From positions 1 to 43,661 of the IMG/VR virus record IMGVR_UViG_3300040801_001816: 43,661 bases of DNA. One strand, 5' to 3'. Positions 32,726 through 40,021 of the stretch are shown piece after piece. The notes under the pieces were generated by a model. That model searched no databases and had not been told where the DNA came from. It saw nothing but the letters and a program-made list of their open reading frames with translations. This DNA is from a virus. How positions within the stretch are numbered: the first letter of the stretch is position 1; each line of letters starts with the position of its first letter. Both the position numbers and the translations under genes were made by a program.

Positions 32726-32857
32726 TTATGTGGCAAAGTCATTGCTGTTAAAATCGGCTGTTAAAAAATCGGTGGCCTCAGTAGTAACCGCAGCGCCAAA
32801 CAACCCCCGCCAAATCGGGGTCCAGATCGTTTTATACATGCTGCGTACGGTTGCCAT
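32726..32857 (-). CDS. Hypothetical 43-residue protein
   Basis: The ATG at 32855-32857 overlaps the stop of the previous gene (TAATG), and the TAA is at 32726-32728, 13 bases before the next gene. The sequence begins MATVRSMYKTIWTPIWRGLF and ends LTADFNSNDFAT. Tight packing on both sides supports coding. The function is unknown. Confidence 0.55.
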   Translation of the reverse strand: MATVRSMYKTIWTPIWRGLFGAAVTTEATDFLTADFNSNDFAT

Positions 32858-33177
32858 TAGTTAGGGATAAAGTTAGCGTGCGCCTCGACTGCACCGGCGA
32901 CCGATACTATTCTAAACGCCGCTGCGCCTTCCAATAGCGCAGAGTTAACGGCATTAACTTCGCCATCGGGCCAGTCTTCAGCGCCAGAGGTTCCGGCCTC
33001 TAGGTTTTCATTGTCGATTGTCGATTGGACTTTAGCAGTGCCCGCAGGTTCTACTTGTATAGCTACTTTGGACACGTTTCCAGGTATCTGGTACCAGGGG
33101 GAGGTTTGCCCGTCGCCGGTGTTAATGGTAACACGCTTTGACGTGCGACCGTCGACTTTAGTTTTAATAACTGCCAT
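32857..33177 (-). CDS. Hypothetical small structural-type protein (106 aa)
   Basis: Unrecognised all-beta protein (WYQIPGNVSKVAIQVEPAG, then AFRIVSVAGAVEAHANFI) of the size and style of small head decoration proteins. It lies just downstream of an intrinsic terminator hairpin, so its transcription depends on read-through or on a promoter I cannot see. Confidence 0.65.
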   Translation of the reverse strand: MAVIKTKVDGRTSKRVTINTGDGQTSPWYQIPGNVSKVAIQVEPAGTAKVQSTIDNENLEAGTSGAEDWPDGEVNAVNSALLEGAAAFRIVSVAGAVEAHANFIPN

Positions 33178-33193
33178 GCGTCCCCTTACAAAT

Positions 33194-33243
33194 AAAAAAA
33201 GGGACCTATATGCTAAAGTTTTTTCTTTAACGTATAGATCCCC
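33194..33243 (-). terminator. Strong intrinsic terminator inside the late region
   Basis: In the minus direction an 18-bp stem (one mismatch, two G-U pairs; arms at 33,226-33,243 and 33,201-33,218) with a 6-base A loop is followed by seven T residues. It ends the transcript of the 66-residue membrane protein gene and interrupts the late operon. Confidence 0.8.
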
Positions 33244-33329
33244 TCGGTTTTTCCGTCAGGAATTATTTAATTCGTCTACCCCTAAGTTACCACCGTTAGG
33301 GCGTTGTGTCAAGCTTTTTATTCAGCGGT

Positions 33330-33530
33330 CTAACAGGCGTTAGGTAAAAAAGTGTTTTTTAAGTCGATTTGCCCAAAATCGGGGGCTTTAGCTTCGTATT
33401 TTTTCACTCCGTGCTCCAAAGAGCAACCCGCTGGCTCCTGGTCCCCAACGGGGTAGAGCGCTAGGATCACTAATGCGATTGTCGCGGATACCGAAAAGAT
33501 TTTGCAGAGAGTGTCTTTTACGTTTTTCAT
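33330..33530 (-). CDS. Small membrane protein, moron-like (66 aa)
   Basis: Residues about 7-27 (TLCKIFSVSATIALVILALYP) form a hydrophobic segment after a short basic N-terminus (MKNVKD), either a membrane anchor or a signal peptide. A short acidic then basic periplasmic or cytoplasmic part contains two cysteines, which could form a disulfide. The gene has its own consensus promoter with an operator and its own terminator inside the late operon, the layout of a moron. Such genes often act on the host, for example by exclusion of other phages, but no function can be read from the sequence. Confidence 0.7.
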   Translation of the reverse strand: MKNVKDTLCKIFSVSATIALVILALYPVGDQEPAGCSLEHGVKKYEAKAPDFGQIDLKNTFLPNAC

Positions 33531-33549
33531 TTTTTAGCTTTCGTTTTGC

Positions 33550-33588
33550 GTGTAGTTCATTATACTACACTGGCGGCTAAAAGGTCAA
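33550..33588 (-). promoter_or_regulatory. Consensus sigma70 promoter with overlapping operator
   Basis: On the minus strand TTGACC (33,583-33,588), an 18-base spacer and TATAAT (33,559-33,564) lie 29 bases before the small membrane protein gene. The perfect inverted repeat GTGTAGT-N7-ACTACAC (33,550-33,570) covers the -10 box, an ideal repressor site. The same element occurs at 8,857-8,879. The -35 box overlaps the stop codon of the upstream gene. Confidence 0.8.
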
Positions 33589-33773
33589 CTAAAAAATCTT
33601 TTTCTTTCCTTCGTAACTACATCTATGGGGGAGTCCGAACCGGTGAACACTATCTCAATATTGCCATGGTCTAAATGACTTGCGCTTTCTTGGATGTGCA
33701 ACAACAGCTCTAAGGGTATACGGCCCTTTACTAGCCGATCAATTAGTTGTTTCTCTGGTTCCGTCATGCTCAC
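33585..33773 (-). CDS. Hypothetical small protein (62 aa)
   Basis: Unrecognised. A helical N-terminal half (EPEKQLIDRLVKGRIPLELL) is followed by a strand (NIEIVFTGSDS). The start overlaps the stop of the F-like gene by 4 bases. It is the last gene of the head operon before the terminator-bounded membrane protein gene. Confidence 0.65.
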   Translation of the reverse strand: MSMTEPEKQLIDRLVKGRIPLELLLHIQESASHLDHGNIEIVFTGSDSPIDVVTKERKRFFS

Positions 33774-34771
33774 CCCCGTATCGCGGGGTTAAGGGCCTCT
33801 TCTTTCTCGATCTGGGCGTCAACGTCCGCAATAAGGTCGTCAAACCCAGGTAACGCGGTGCACCTGCACTGAATTTGCGACCCCGGAGTGGCGCCGTTCA
33901 TTTCAGGGGGGCGGTTTTTATAATTTTTATCCCCTCGCGGTTTATACTTATTTGGCTCCGCCCATCTGTTAAAGGACCCAGACATTTTTCGGTGGGACGG
34001 CCGGACCCGTTCGTCCAACGCAGTCGACCAAATGTAGGAGTCGATACCCGCATCTTGTATACGCCCCTTTGTTAGGGAGGCGTTTAACGTGCCTATCTGA
34101 TCGCGAGCTATTAGCTCGGCTCGCGCCTTAGTCATGTTGCTATCCATTGCGCGGAGCTGCCCCATCACGTCACTATATAACGCCCCGCTCTGCACCCCCG
34201 TGGCTACTATCGTGTTAACTTTTTTTATGTACTCCTCAGATAGCGATTTTATTAGCACAAAATTTGTGTTTGTCCAGCTTCTTAAAAGGGGCTCGACCCA
34301 ACCCGAGTCTACGTCGAAGGCGGTACCGATGGCTAGCGACGTGACCCGCCCCCACTGGATTGCGTTAGCGGTGTTGGCAGCCTCGCCAAACCCAAGTACG
34401 TTCGCGCTAGTAGCCTCAAGGCCCTGCTCGAAAAACTCGTTTTGCAGCTCGCGGGCTTCCCCCATTAACTGCTCAAATTCGTCCACATACGCGTCGTAAA
34501 ACTCGCGCTCACTTGAATCAAAGGTATTAGACTCCGCTATCCACGCTTTTAGATTAGCCCTTATACGCGGTATCATAAGCGCGGAAAACTCGCGCATTAT
34601 ACCGCGTATAAATGTGTAATAGCTGCGCTCAACTTTTATGGGGTAAACCCACGCCCCGCGCTTGCCGCTCGGATTTCGGCGGCGGGCTTTTTTGCTCATT
34701 TTACGCCGCTTTTCTATAAGCTGTTGCCGCATGTACTGGCGTATGCTCTCGCGGGAGGCCAAAAAACTCAT
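33770..34771 (-). CDS. Minor head protein, SPP1 gp7/Mu F-like (333 aa)
   Basis: The C-terminal third has the conserved motif of this family: ELIARDQIGTLNASLTKGRI, then YIWSTALDERVRPSHRKMSG and a final PGSQIQCRCTALP. The N-terminal part is basic and helical. The protein is packaged in the head in small copy number and acts in head morphogenesis or DNA ejection. It overlaps the portal gene by 4 bases. Confidence 0.9.
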   Translation of the reverse strand: MSFLASRESIRQYMRQQLIEKRRKMSKKARRRNPSGKRGAWVYPIKVERSYYTFIRGIMREFSALMIPRIRANLKAWIAESNTFDSSEREFYDAYVDEFEQLMGEARELQNEFFEQGLEATSANVLGFGEAANTANAIQWGRVTSLAIGTAFDVDSGWVEPLLRSWTNTNFVLIKSLSEEYIKKVNTIVATGVQSGALYSDVMGQLRAMDSNMTKARAELIARDQIGTLNASLTKGRIQDAGIDSYIWSTALDERVRPSHRKMSGSFNRWAEPNKYKPRGDKNYKNRPPEMNGATPGSQIQCRCTALPGFDDLIADVDAQIEKEEALNPAIRG

Positions 34772-36141
34772 TTATCTTCGCCCCCGCTGCCTATCTTTTT
34801 TGGGTTTGGGTTAACGGGCTCCGGGGTCTCGTCGTCCATCAAAGTTATATTAAAAACAGTTCGCCCCGCGCCAAAGGTGCTAGATCGTATCTCTTCCGAC
34901 GAAAGGACCCCCATGTTAAAAAACCGCTCCATTGCTTGAGACCACTTGTCCATAAGCGCCACCTTGTCAGACGCCGGGGGCTCCCAAACTGGGGGGAACT
35001 CGATAACCGGCGGAGCGCCAGCGGGTAAAACTTTTAAGCCGTTATTGACCCAACTGGTAATACGTGTTAGCGGTTCGTGCATGATCTTAAGCCTCTTGGC
35101 TTCTATATCGGTGTAATAATTCTGTAAGCTCACATTGTCGTTATTAGACAACCCACCCTGTTGCTCGCCCGTTAACTTTGTTTTCGGGATGCACGACACC
35201 GTCGCGACCAACGTGTAAAGCCTGTCTAGTAAATCAGGCACCCCACTTAAGTTAAGCGTGTCACGTGTAAACTCTTCATCTTGCCCCATGAGTATCATGT
35301 TTATTACCGATTTAGACGTGGCGATTATATCCATCCGGTCGTAAAAGGCTTTAGAATTATTCTCGGCCAGTAGCTCCCCCAGGTTGCCCAATTTTAGCTT
35401 AGAGATGACTAGCTCTTGCAGTATGCCCGCTACGGATTGGTTAGCAGTCCCCAGGTACCCGATACTATCAAGGATAGCTTGGAGCGCGGGGAGGCCCCAA
35501 AACGCCTGGTCAGTATCGGGGGAAAACACAGCCCCCTTGGGTATCGCTTCGCCTTTAAACCACGCACACCGCGATTCGTGGACTCGAAATTGGGCCTGCC
35601 CTTCGCGGGGCGTTACGTTAAAAAACTCAGGCTCCCCCGCATTTGGGCTATCGCTGTCGTAAAGGTCAAGGGTGTTTAGCTGTACCTGCGACCTGTCAAA
35701 AAGGCGAAGGCGGACAACCTCCCCGTGGCCCTCGTTTAGCGGCTCCTCTAGGTCGGTCGTACCATCTATATCGGCAACGATAAGCGCGCCTCCATATAGG
35801 CGGGACCAGTAGAGCGCTTCATTAAGTATATTGTACATACCTAGCGCTTTCATCGCGTTGGCTATTTTTTTGTCTTCATCGCCCTTAACCGCGAACCCCG
35901 GCCGCGCCATATCGTCAGCGGGCACCGTGACAATCTTTTTACCCACACCCTCGTTGTACCAGACCTTAGTTAGCTCTAAATCAGGGATAATAAACTTAGA
36001 CCCGATCTGATTAGCCGTTGTGCGGTCCCTTGTGCCGCCTAAGCCTGAGAGTAAATTGCGCCACCCGTCCAAAAAATTTAGGTGGACACGCTTATCGTGG
36101 TTGGTTTGGCCTTTTTCGGCGTTTTCTTTAGTGTTACTCAT
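34768..36141 (-). CDS. Portal protein, DUF1073 (457 aa)
   Basis: The conserved DUF1073 portal features are present: VWYNEGVGKKIVTVPADDMA near residue 60, ALYWSRLYGGALIVADIDGT near 110-130 and PKTKLTGEQQGGLSNNDNVS near 325-345. It lies between terminase and the F-like gene and forms the dodecameric DNA channel. Confidence 0.92.
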   Translation of the reverse strand: MSNTKENAEKGQTNHDKRVHLNFLDGWRNLLSGLGGTRDRTTANQIGSKFIIPDLELTKVWYNEGVGKKIVTVPADDMARPGFAVKGDEDKKIANAMKALGMYNILNEALYWSRLYGGALIVADIDGTTDLEEPLNEGHGEVVRLRLFDRSQVQLNTLDLYDSDSPNAGEPEFFNVTPREGQAQFRVHESRCAWFKGEAIPKGAVFSPDTDQAFWGLPALQAILDSIGYLGTANQSVAGILQELVISKLKLGNLGELLAENNSKAFYDRMDIIATSKSVINMILMGQDEEFTRDTLNLSGVPDLLDRLYTLVATVSCIPKTKLTGEQQGGLSNNDNVSLQNYYTDIEAKRLKIMHEPLTRITSWVNNGLKVLPAGAPPVIEFPPVWEPPASDKVALMDKWSQAMERFFNMGVLSSEEIRSSTFGAGRTVFNITLMDDETPEPVNPNPKKIGSGGEDK

Positions 36142-36145
36142 ATTA

Positions 36146-37468
36146 TTACCATTTATTTAAAACGTTAGCTCTTTTGTTTGTGGTGTCTTCGGGGAAAAAC
36201 CCATTGCGCAGTATCGAGGCCAAGGAATCCGGCGCATCGTCCGGCTCTTCGCCTTCCACGTACCCGCAAACCTGGTCTATGTACCTCTCGTCTGTGTCGT
36301 GCGTGAAAACAACGTCGTCCCAATACTCCGAGATATACGAAACGATCTTTTGGTGTTTCTTCATTGACTCATGGTACGCCTCTACGTTAAGCCCCTTTAC
36401 CACCCCGTCCCTATCCCGTAGCTTTTCGGGTAGGTACTCGTTTTGGTCATTATTATTTTCACAAAATACTTTTTTAACACCCATCGCGCGACACATCGTT
36501 TTCATAAACGGTATCTTTAGTTTAACGTGCTCCGTAAAAACCCAGCCCTTTACCTGTATTTTACGGTCCGAGGGCCGCCGTGAGGCGATAGTAAAAGCCA
36601 TGGTGTCCTCACCCTTGTACTTGGCGTCTATGTGCGCCAGAACCCGCTTAGAACCTTTCTGCCAGTCGTCAAAGATTGGGTCCTGGAAAAGTAAGTCTTC
36701 ATCAGTGATGTGTTCTAAAAAATAATTGGCCCGCCATAGGCTGCGCGTGGTGGTCTTTAGCTTATCCAAGAGCGCTTCGTCCGATAGGATACCCACATCC
36801 TCAACCGAGTATTTTTTTATGGCTATCCCCGCGCCGTCTATGAAGCTCCACCCGTCGTCCTTATGCCAAGGGGTCCCCACAATCATTACCTGCTTACCAG
36901 GGTCGATTATGTTAGTTAAAATTTCTCGCAGGTTCTCAACGGTTTTTTCGCGCTTAGCTGCGGAATACCTGTCGTTTTTTGTCATTATATCGTCGCATAA
37001 AATTTTATCGTAATGCGATCCAGTCGCCACGGTATCAATCCCATAACAATCGATATTACCCTCGTTGGTCGCTTGCGCTTTGAAATTATACGCTACTGAA
37101 TCAGCACGATCAACCAGCGCCTTGGGCGGTACCTTGTGGGCGTAGGTAAAAATGGCGACGACTTCGGGGGTTTTCAACCCGCGTTTTATAGTGGCCAAGG
37201 TGTTAACCGCAGCTTTCCAGGTCTCACGGATTAGCGCTATCCGGTCGTTAGGATTAAAAAGCAGATACCAAATAGCCCCTGTTACCGTTATCGCCGATGT
37301 CTTATAGCTCCCACGGTGGCACTGTTGCCCCGTATGCCCCGCCGATTGCCAAACCTCCCGTATCCACTTATCGTGTATAGGTTTTAAATCAGTAAAGCCT
37401 ATTAAGTGCCCGATAAGGCGCGGTTCGTTTTTAATCCGTAAAAGCGAGGACTCAGTTAGCTTAAACAA
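36146..37468 (-). CDS. Terminase large subunit (440 aa)
   Basis: The ATPase has a Walker A-like HRGSYKTSA at about residues 52-60, a Walker B KILCDDIMT near 155-163 and a coupling motif VGTPWHKDDGW. The C-terminal RNase H-like nuclease has D in LAHIDAKYKG, E in VFCENNND and D in DAPDSLASIL. The start is a TTG four bases after the upstream gene, with no strong ribosome-binding site, so coupling is likely. The length is normal for this family. It cuts and pumps the genome into proheads. Confidence 0.92.
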   Translation of the reverse strand: MFKLTESSLLRIKNEPRLIGHLIGFTDLKPIHDKWIREVWQSAGHTGQQCHRGSYKTSAITVTGAIWYLLFNPNDRIALIRETWKAAVNTLATIKRGLKTPEVVAIFTYAHKVPPKALVDRADSVAYNFKAQATNEGNIDCYGIDTVATGSHYDKILCDDIMTKNDRYSAAKREKTVENLREILTNIIDPGKQVMIVGTPWHKDDGWSFIDGAGIAIKKYSVEDVGILSDEALLDKLKTTTRSLWRANYFLEHITDEDLLFQDPIFDDWQKGSKRVLAHIDAKYKGEDTMAFTIASRRPSDRKIQVKGWVFTEHVKLKIPFMKTMCRAMGVKKVFCENNNDQNEYLPEKLRDRDGVVKGLNVEAYHESMKKHQKIVSYISEYWDDVVFTHDTDERYIDQVCGYVEGEEPDDAPDSLASILRNGFFPEDTTNKRANVLNKW

Positions 37469-37471
37469 AAT

Positions 37472-37888
37472 CTATTTAGCGCGGCCCACAGCGATACGCC
37501 CAAAAGACACTTTCGGGTCGCTGCCCCTCCCTATAAGCATCCCGTGGTAAGGGAACCCCCCGAAGTCTACGCTTATGAACTGTGGAGGCCTACCGAGACT
37601 AAACGCGGCCTTTAATGACAACCCAGCGGGCTTTAGTGGGACCATAGTGTCGTACTTGTCCACAGCCCACCTATCGACGGCGTACAGCCCATAGCGCGCC
37701 CCTTTTATGGATATATCCAGCCTACGGGGGTTACTTTTAACGAGCCGCGCGAAGGTTTTACCCTTAAGGTCCACGGTTAACCAAAAGTCGTCCTTTTTCA
37801 GGTGGCCCAGGTGCTCCACCCAAAAAGTTAATACTACAATGGCCGCCGCTATAAACGGCGTAAATGCAAAAAACTCATGAATAGTCAT
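37472..37888 (-). CDS. Membrane-anchored hypothetical protein between terminase genes (138 aa)
   Basis: Residues 5-24 (EFFAFTPFIAAAIVVLTFWV) form a transmembrane segment. The soluble part holds two strand motifs: LDISIKGARYGLYAVD near residues 55-75 and RPPQFISVDFGGFPYHGMLI near 100-120. Both recur, in the opposite order, in the neighbouring 117-residue protein. The ATG follows the recurrent GGGCGCTCT leader and overlaps the upstream stop (ATGA). The function is unknown. Confidence 0.75.
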   Translation of the reverse strand: MTIHEFFAFTPFIAAAIVVLTFWVEHLGHLKKDDFWLTVDLKGKTFARLVKSNPRRLDISIKGARYGLYAVDRWAVDKYDTMVPLKPAGLSLKAAFSLGRPPQFISVDFGGFPYHGMLIGRGSDPKVSFGRIAVGRAK

Positions 37889-38238
37889 AGAGCGCCCTCT
37901 CTTATTAATGATGTATACTTTACCCCCTCGAGGGTGATCTTTAATAACTTTTGCTTTGTGCGCGCAAATATCGCCGCCTCTAGCCTGTTGCTTATTGATA
38001 AATTACAGATAATCCAAGGGTGCGGCGAAGGGTTAGCGCACTGGCCCTTATCGATAAACCCCACATACGGGACCCCCTCTATGACTAAATCAACTTCACT
38101 GGGGGGCCTAAGCTTAAAATTGAGCCGTTGATACTCGGCGGCGAAGTTAACCTTAAACGCCAGGTGGTTAAATGTTCGGTTCCGGGCGTTGTACGGGTTA
38201 ACAGCGTAGCACATAACCGAGGTGCATTTATTTTTCAT
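37885..38238 (-). CDS. Hypothetical protein, permuted relative of its neighbour (117 aa)
   Basis: There is no membrane segment. The protein carries RPPSEVDLVIEGVPYVGFID near residues 44-63 and, later, LLKITLEGVKYTSLIREG near 98-115. These are the same two motifs as in the membrane-anchored neighbour, but in swapped order. Both ends overlap other genes. It lies between the terminase subunits, so a link to packaging is possible but not shown. Confidence 0.75.
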   Translation of the reverse strand: MKNKCTSVMCYAVNPYNARNRTFNHLAFKVNFAAEYQRLNFKLRPPSEVDLVIEGVPYVGFIDKGQCANPSPHPWIICNLSISNRLEAAIFARTKQKLLKITLEGVKYTSLIREGAL

Positions 38239-38917
38239 TGAAAATCTTAGCTAAACGGTTTTCGGTTTCTTCGGTCATGCGCGGCTGGTCGTCCCCTGGG
38301 TCCTTATCGAAAAGCCCAAGGTACTCATTTAACATTTTAAGGGCGTTGTGCCTGTTAACCAATTTAATAGACGAAAAAGTAAAAGGCCCTGAAGACTTCC
38401 GCTCAATCCCCTCTATACATAGCCGCAGTTCTTTAGGTATGTTGTTTAGATCGACCCCCTGGAGCGTTATGTACTCCCCGTCGCGCTCTGTCTCTAGGGT
38501 GTTGGGTTTTATATTACCAGATGAATCAATAATATCCGCAGGGTCGAAAAACGCCTGTACAGCTAGCATTTTGATTGCCTTCTCTTTGCACTCTTCGCGT
38601 ATATCCGCAAACCACTGTTGACGGCAGGCTCTTATAACACGTTGTATCTTTTCGCGCTTTAGTAATCTTGACCCATATACCGCCGCCGCTTCGCGCGTTA
38701 AGCGGTTATTCGCCGCTGCCGCTGCGTTGGTGGCGTGCCCGCCGTTCAATATATAGTTGCCCACAAAGCGCAATTCCGCTATAGCCAGTTTGTCCTCAAC
38801 GTGTTGGGGTATAACGTTTTGTAGCTCCTTCTTATCCAGAATCATTGTTTTGCCCTCAACAACGAGTCTGTTAAAATAGGACGTTTTACCTCGATTAGCG
38901 GGTCTAGTTTTTAGCAT
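38228..38917 (-). CDS. Terminase small subunit, Terminase_2-like (229 aa)
   Basis: Residues about 40-95 (KLAIAELRFVGNYILNGGHA, then TRLTREAAAVYGSRLLKR-like helices) form the helix-turn-helix DNA-binding domain of Terminase_2 small subunits. The segment DPADIIDSSGNIKPNTLE near residue 125 is also typical. It is the first gene of the late operon. The large iteron region lies just upstream and could be its binding site (pac). Confidence 0.85.
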   Translation of the reverse strand: MLKTRPANRGKTSYFNRLVVEGKTMILDKKELQNVIPQHVEDKLAIAELRFVGNYILNGGHATNAAAAANNRLTREAAAVYGSRLLKREKIQRVIRACRQQWFADIREECKEKAIKMLAVQAFFDPADIIDSSGNIKPNTLETERDGEYITLQGVDLNNIPKELRLCIEGIERKSSGPFTFSSIKLVNRHNALKMLNEYLGLFDKDPGDDQPRMTEETENRLAKIFNEK

Positions 38918-39093
38918 TTGCCTACTTTCTATAGAAAATCACAACGTATACCCAAGTTATCATATTTTTAACCGCAGCGCAAGCGATAAACACCCAAATC
39001 GTCGGGATACCCGTTTTTTCAAAAAATTAAGTCTAAGTGCCGCAACGACTTACCAATATAGGCCGCCACATATTGATATTACGGAAAAAAGTT

Positions 39094-39142
39094 GTCCCGC
39101 TTTGTCCCGCTTTGTCCCGCCTCTGTCCCGCCTAAATCCCAC
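39094..39142 (+). repeat. Left iteron array (GTCCCGC x4)
   Basis: GTCCCGC starts at 39,094, 39,104, 39,114 and 39,125 (periods 10, 10, 11), followed by AAATCCCAC at 39,134-39,142. A solitary fifth copy is at 39,212-39,218. The 10-11 bp period places the sites on one face of the helix. Confidence 0.95.
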
Positions 39143-39166
39143 TTCAAAAAACTCAAATTTTTCGTG

Positions 39167-39198
39167 TAAGTCGTTGCCTTTAAACGACTTATTTTTTC
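39167..39198 (+). terminator. Plus-strand terminator-like hairpin
   Basis: TAAGTCGTT and AACGACTTA (9 bp, perfect) enclose a 7-base loop and are followed by a T-rich run. A smaller hairpin CGGG-ATA-CCCG with six T residues lies at 39,003-39,019. Both face rightward, although no rightward gene lies before them. Confidence 0.5.
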
Positions 39199-39253
39199 GG
39201 TTTTTTGATTTGTCCCGCTTCTCCCAAATTATATCCCTCTATAATATAAAACA

Positions 39254-39293
39254 CATTCACTACATAACATATTAACGTTAAAAACAGTGAATG
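39254..39293. repeat. Central dyad: CATTCACT/AGTGAATG around TTAACGTTAA
   Basis: Perfect 8-bp arms (39,254-39,261 and 39,286-39,293) enclose an AT-rich loop with the palindrome TTAACGTTAA at 39,272-39,281. The centre (about 39,273.5) agrees within a few bases with the centre of the flanking iteron arrays. Confidence 0.9.
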
Positions 39294-39402
39294 ACCTTTA
39301 TCCCGTGTATAAATATAAAATGAATATGTATAGACTGACTTTTTACCTCTCATAAGTACCATATTTTCCAAGGGGTTGGTAATCTGGACACCCCTCTATT
39401 TG

Positions 39403-39461
39403 GTGGGATTTAAGCGGGACAAAGCGGGATTAAGGCGGGACAAAGCGGGACAAAGCGGGAC
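39403..39461 (-). repeat. Right iteron array (GCGGGAC x5), inverted relative to the left array
   Basis: GTGGGATTT at 39,403-39,411 is followed by GCGGGAC/T at 39,414, 39,424 (variant), 39,435, 39,445 and 39,455 (periods 10, 11, 10, 10). The array is the reverse complement of the left one with one extra copy. Confidence 0.95.
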
Positions 39462-39482
39462 AGTTTTAAGTACTTTTTTACC

Positions 39483-39520
39483 ATATAGACCCACCTATAT
39501 AGACCCCTCCATATAGACCC
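39483..39520 (+). repeat. ATATAGACCC direct repeats (x3, 14-bp period)
   Basis: Copies start at 39,483, 39,497 and 39,511, and CCTATAT follows. They are a second, independent family of sites next to the right iteron array. Confidence 0.9.
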
Positions 39521-39730
39521 CCTATATTCGCAAAAGCCAAAACCGCGCCGCCCCAATTTTTTCACTGCCACCACGTAAAGCGCCCCCGCCGCCTAGGTTA
39601 GTCGTACTGTCAAAACCTCAAAAAGCTCAAAAAGCTCAATTCGCATCGAGAAAGTACGGGGGCTTTTGAGGCGCTAAATGAGAAGCCGCCCTCGCACTAC
39701 TGGGGGTTTCGGGCTTTTATTAAGGGCCGT

Positions 39731-40021
39731 TCAAACCCCGAAATAAATCGGCTTATCCTCTTGCCTAAATTCGTGCTGCCCGCAAGAGTGATTAAATGGG
39801 ACCTCCGGTTGCACCACACGGGTAAAGCCCTCTAGTTTTGTTATTGTTGGTGGAGATTCAGAACACATGTAGTTTAACGCTGTCACAAACCGCCCCCATT
39901 TGCAGTATCGACACTCTTTAGGTTTTTTGTGTATGCCTGTTCCGTACGAGCATTGCGGGCACGGTTTAACAGCTAAGTAGTAAGGATAGTGGCAATTAGG
40001 GCAATTTCTTAGTGCAGCCAA
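39731..40021 (-). CDS. Double zinc-ribbon protein (96 aa)
   Basis: The start is the TTG at 40,019-40,021, supported by a strong GGAGGT eight bases upstream. The first site is CPNC...CPQC (residues about 7-24). The second is CRYCKWG with later C and SCGQH. Two zinc ribbons suggest DNA or RNA binding. The gene overlaps the one before it by 26 bases and is the last before the iteron region. Otherwise unrecognised. Confidence 0.75.
   Translation of the reverse strand: MAALRNCPNCHYPYYLAVKPCPQCSYGTGIHKKPKECRYCKWGRFVTALNYMCSESPPTITKLEGFTRVVQPEVPFNHSCGQHEFRQEDKPIYFGV

Larger units (their letters stand above)
38918..39730. other. 0.8-kb non-coding region with iterons: candidate replication origin or packaging site
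   Basis: No credible gene lies here. The region holds (i) inverted arrays of GTCCCGC/GCGGGAC, (ii) a central AT-rich core with an 8-bp inverted repeat and a 10-bp palindrome at the same centre, (iii) three ATATAGACCC repeats, (iv) three copies of AACGACTTA in either orientation, and (v) two plus-strand terminator-like hairpins. A weak minus-strand promoter for the late operon (TTGCGC, 17 bases, TAACTT at about 38,955-38,990) can be proposed. Iterons flanking an AT-rich core are typical of origins. The neighbouring TerS gene makes a packaging site the main alternative. Confidence 0.7.

Noticed and set aside
34768-36141. Anti-CBASS (Acb1-like) activity for the DUF1073 protein
   Set aside because: Some DUF1073 proteins carry an extra nuclease domain, but here length and motifs are those of a plain portal and no H-x-T/S phosphodiesterase motifs are seen.
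39189-39371. 60-residue minus-strand reading frame in the iteron core
   Set aside because: It starts with TTG, has no ribosome-binding site, overlaps the dyad and terminator hairpin, and its composition (many Y, F, I, K) is what AT-rich non-coding DNA gives.
39094-39461. CRISPR-like array
   Set aside because: Repeat units are only 7-10 bases, directly adjoining, with no spacers, and arranged as inverted arrays.
39866-39877. Third operator copy (ATGTAGTTTAA)
   Set aside because: Only one half-site matches and it lies within the coding sequence of the zinc-ribbon protein.
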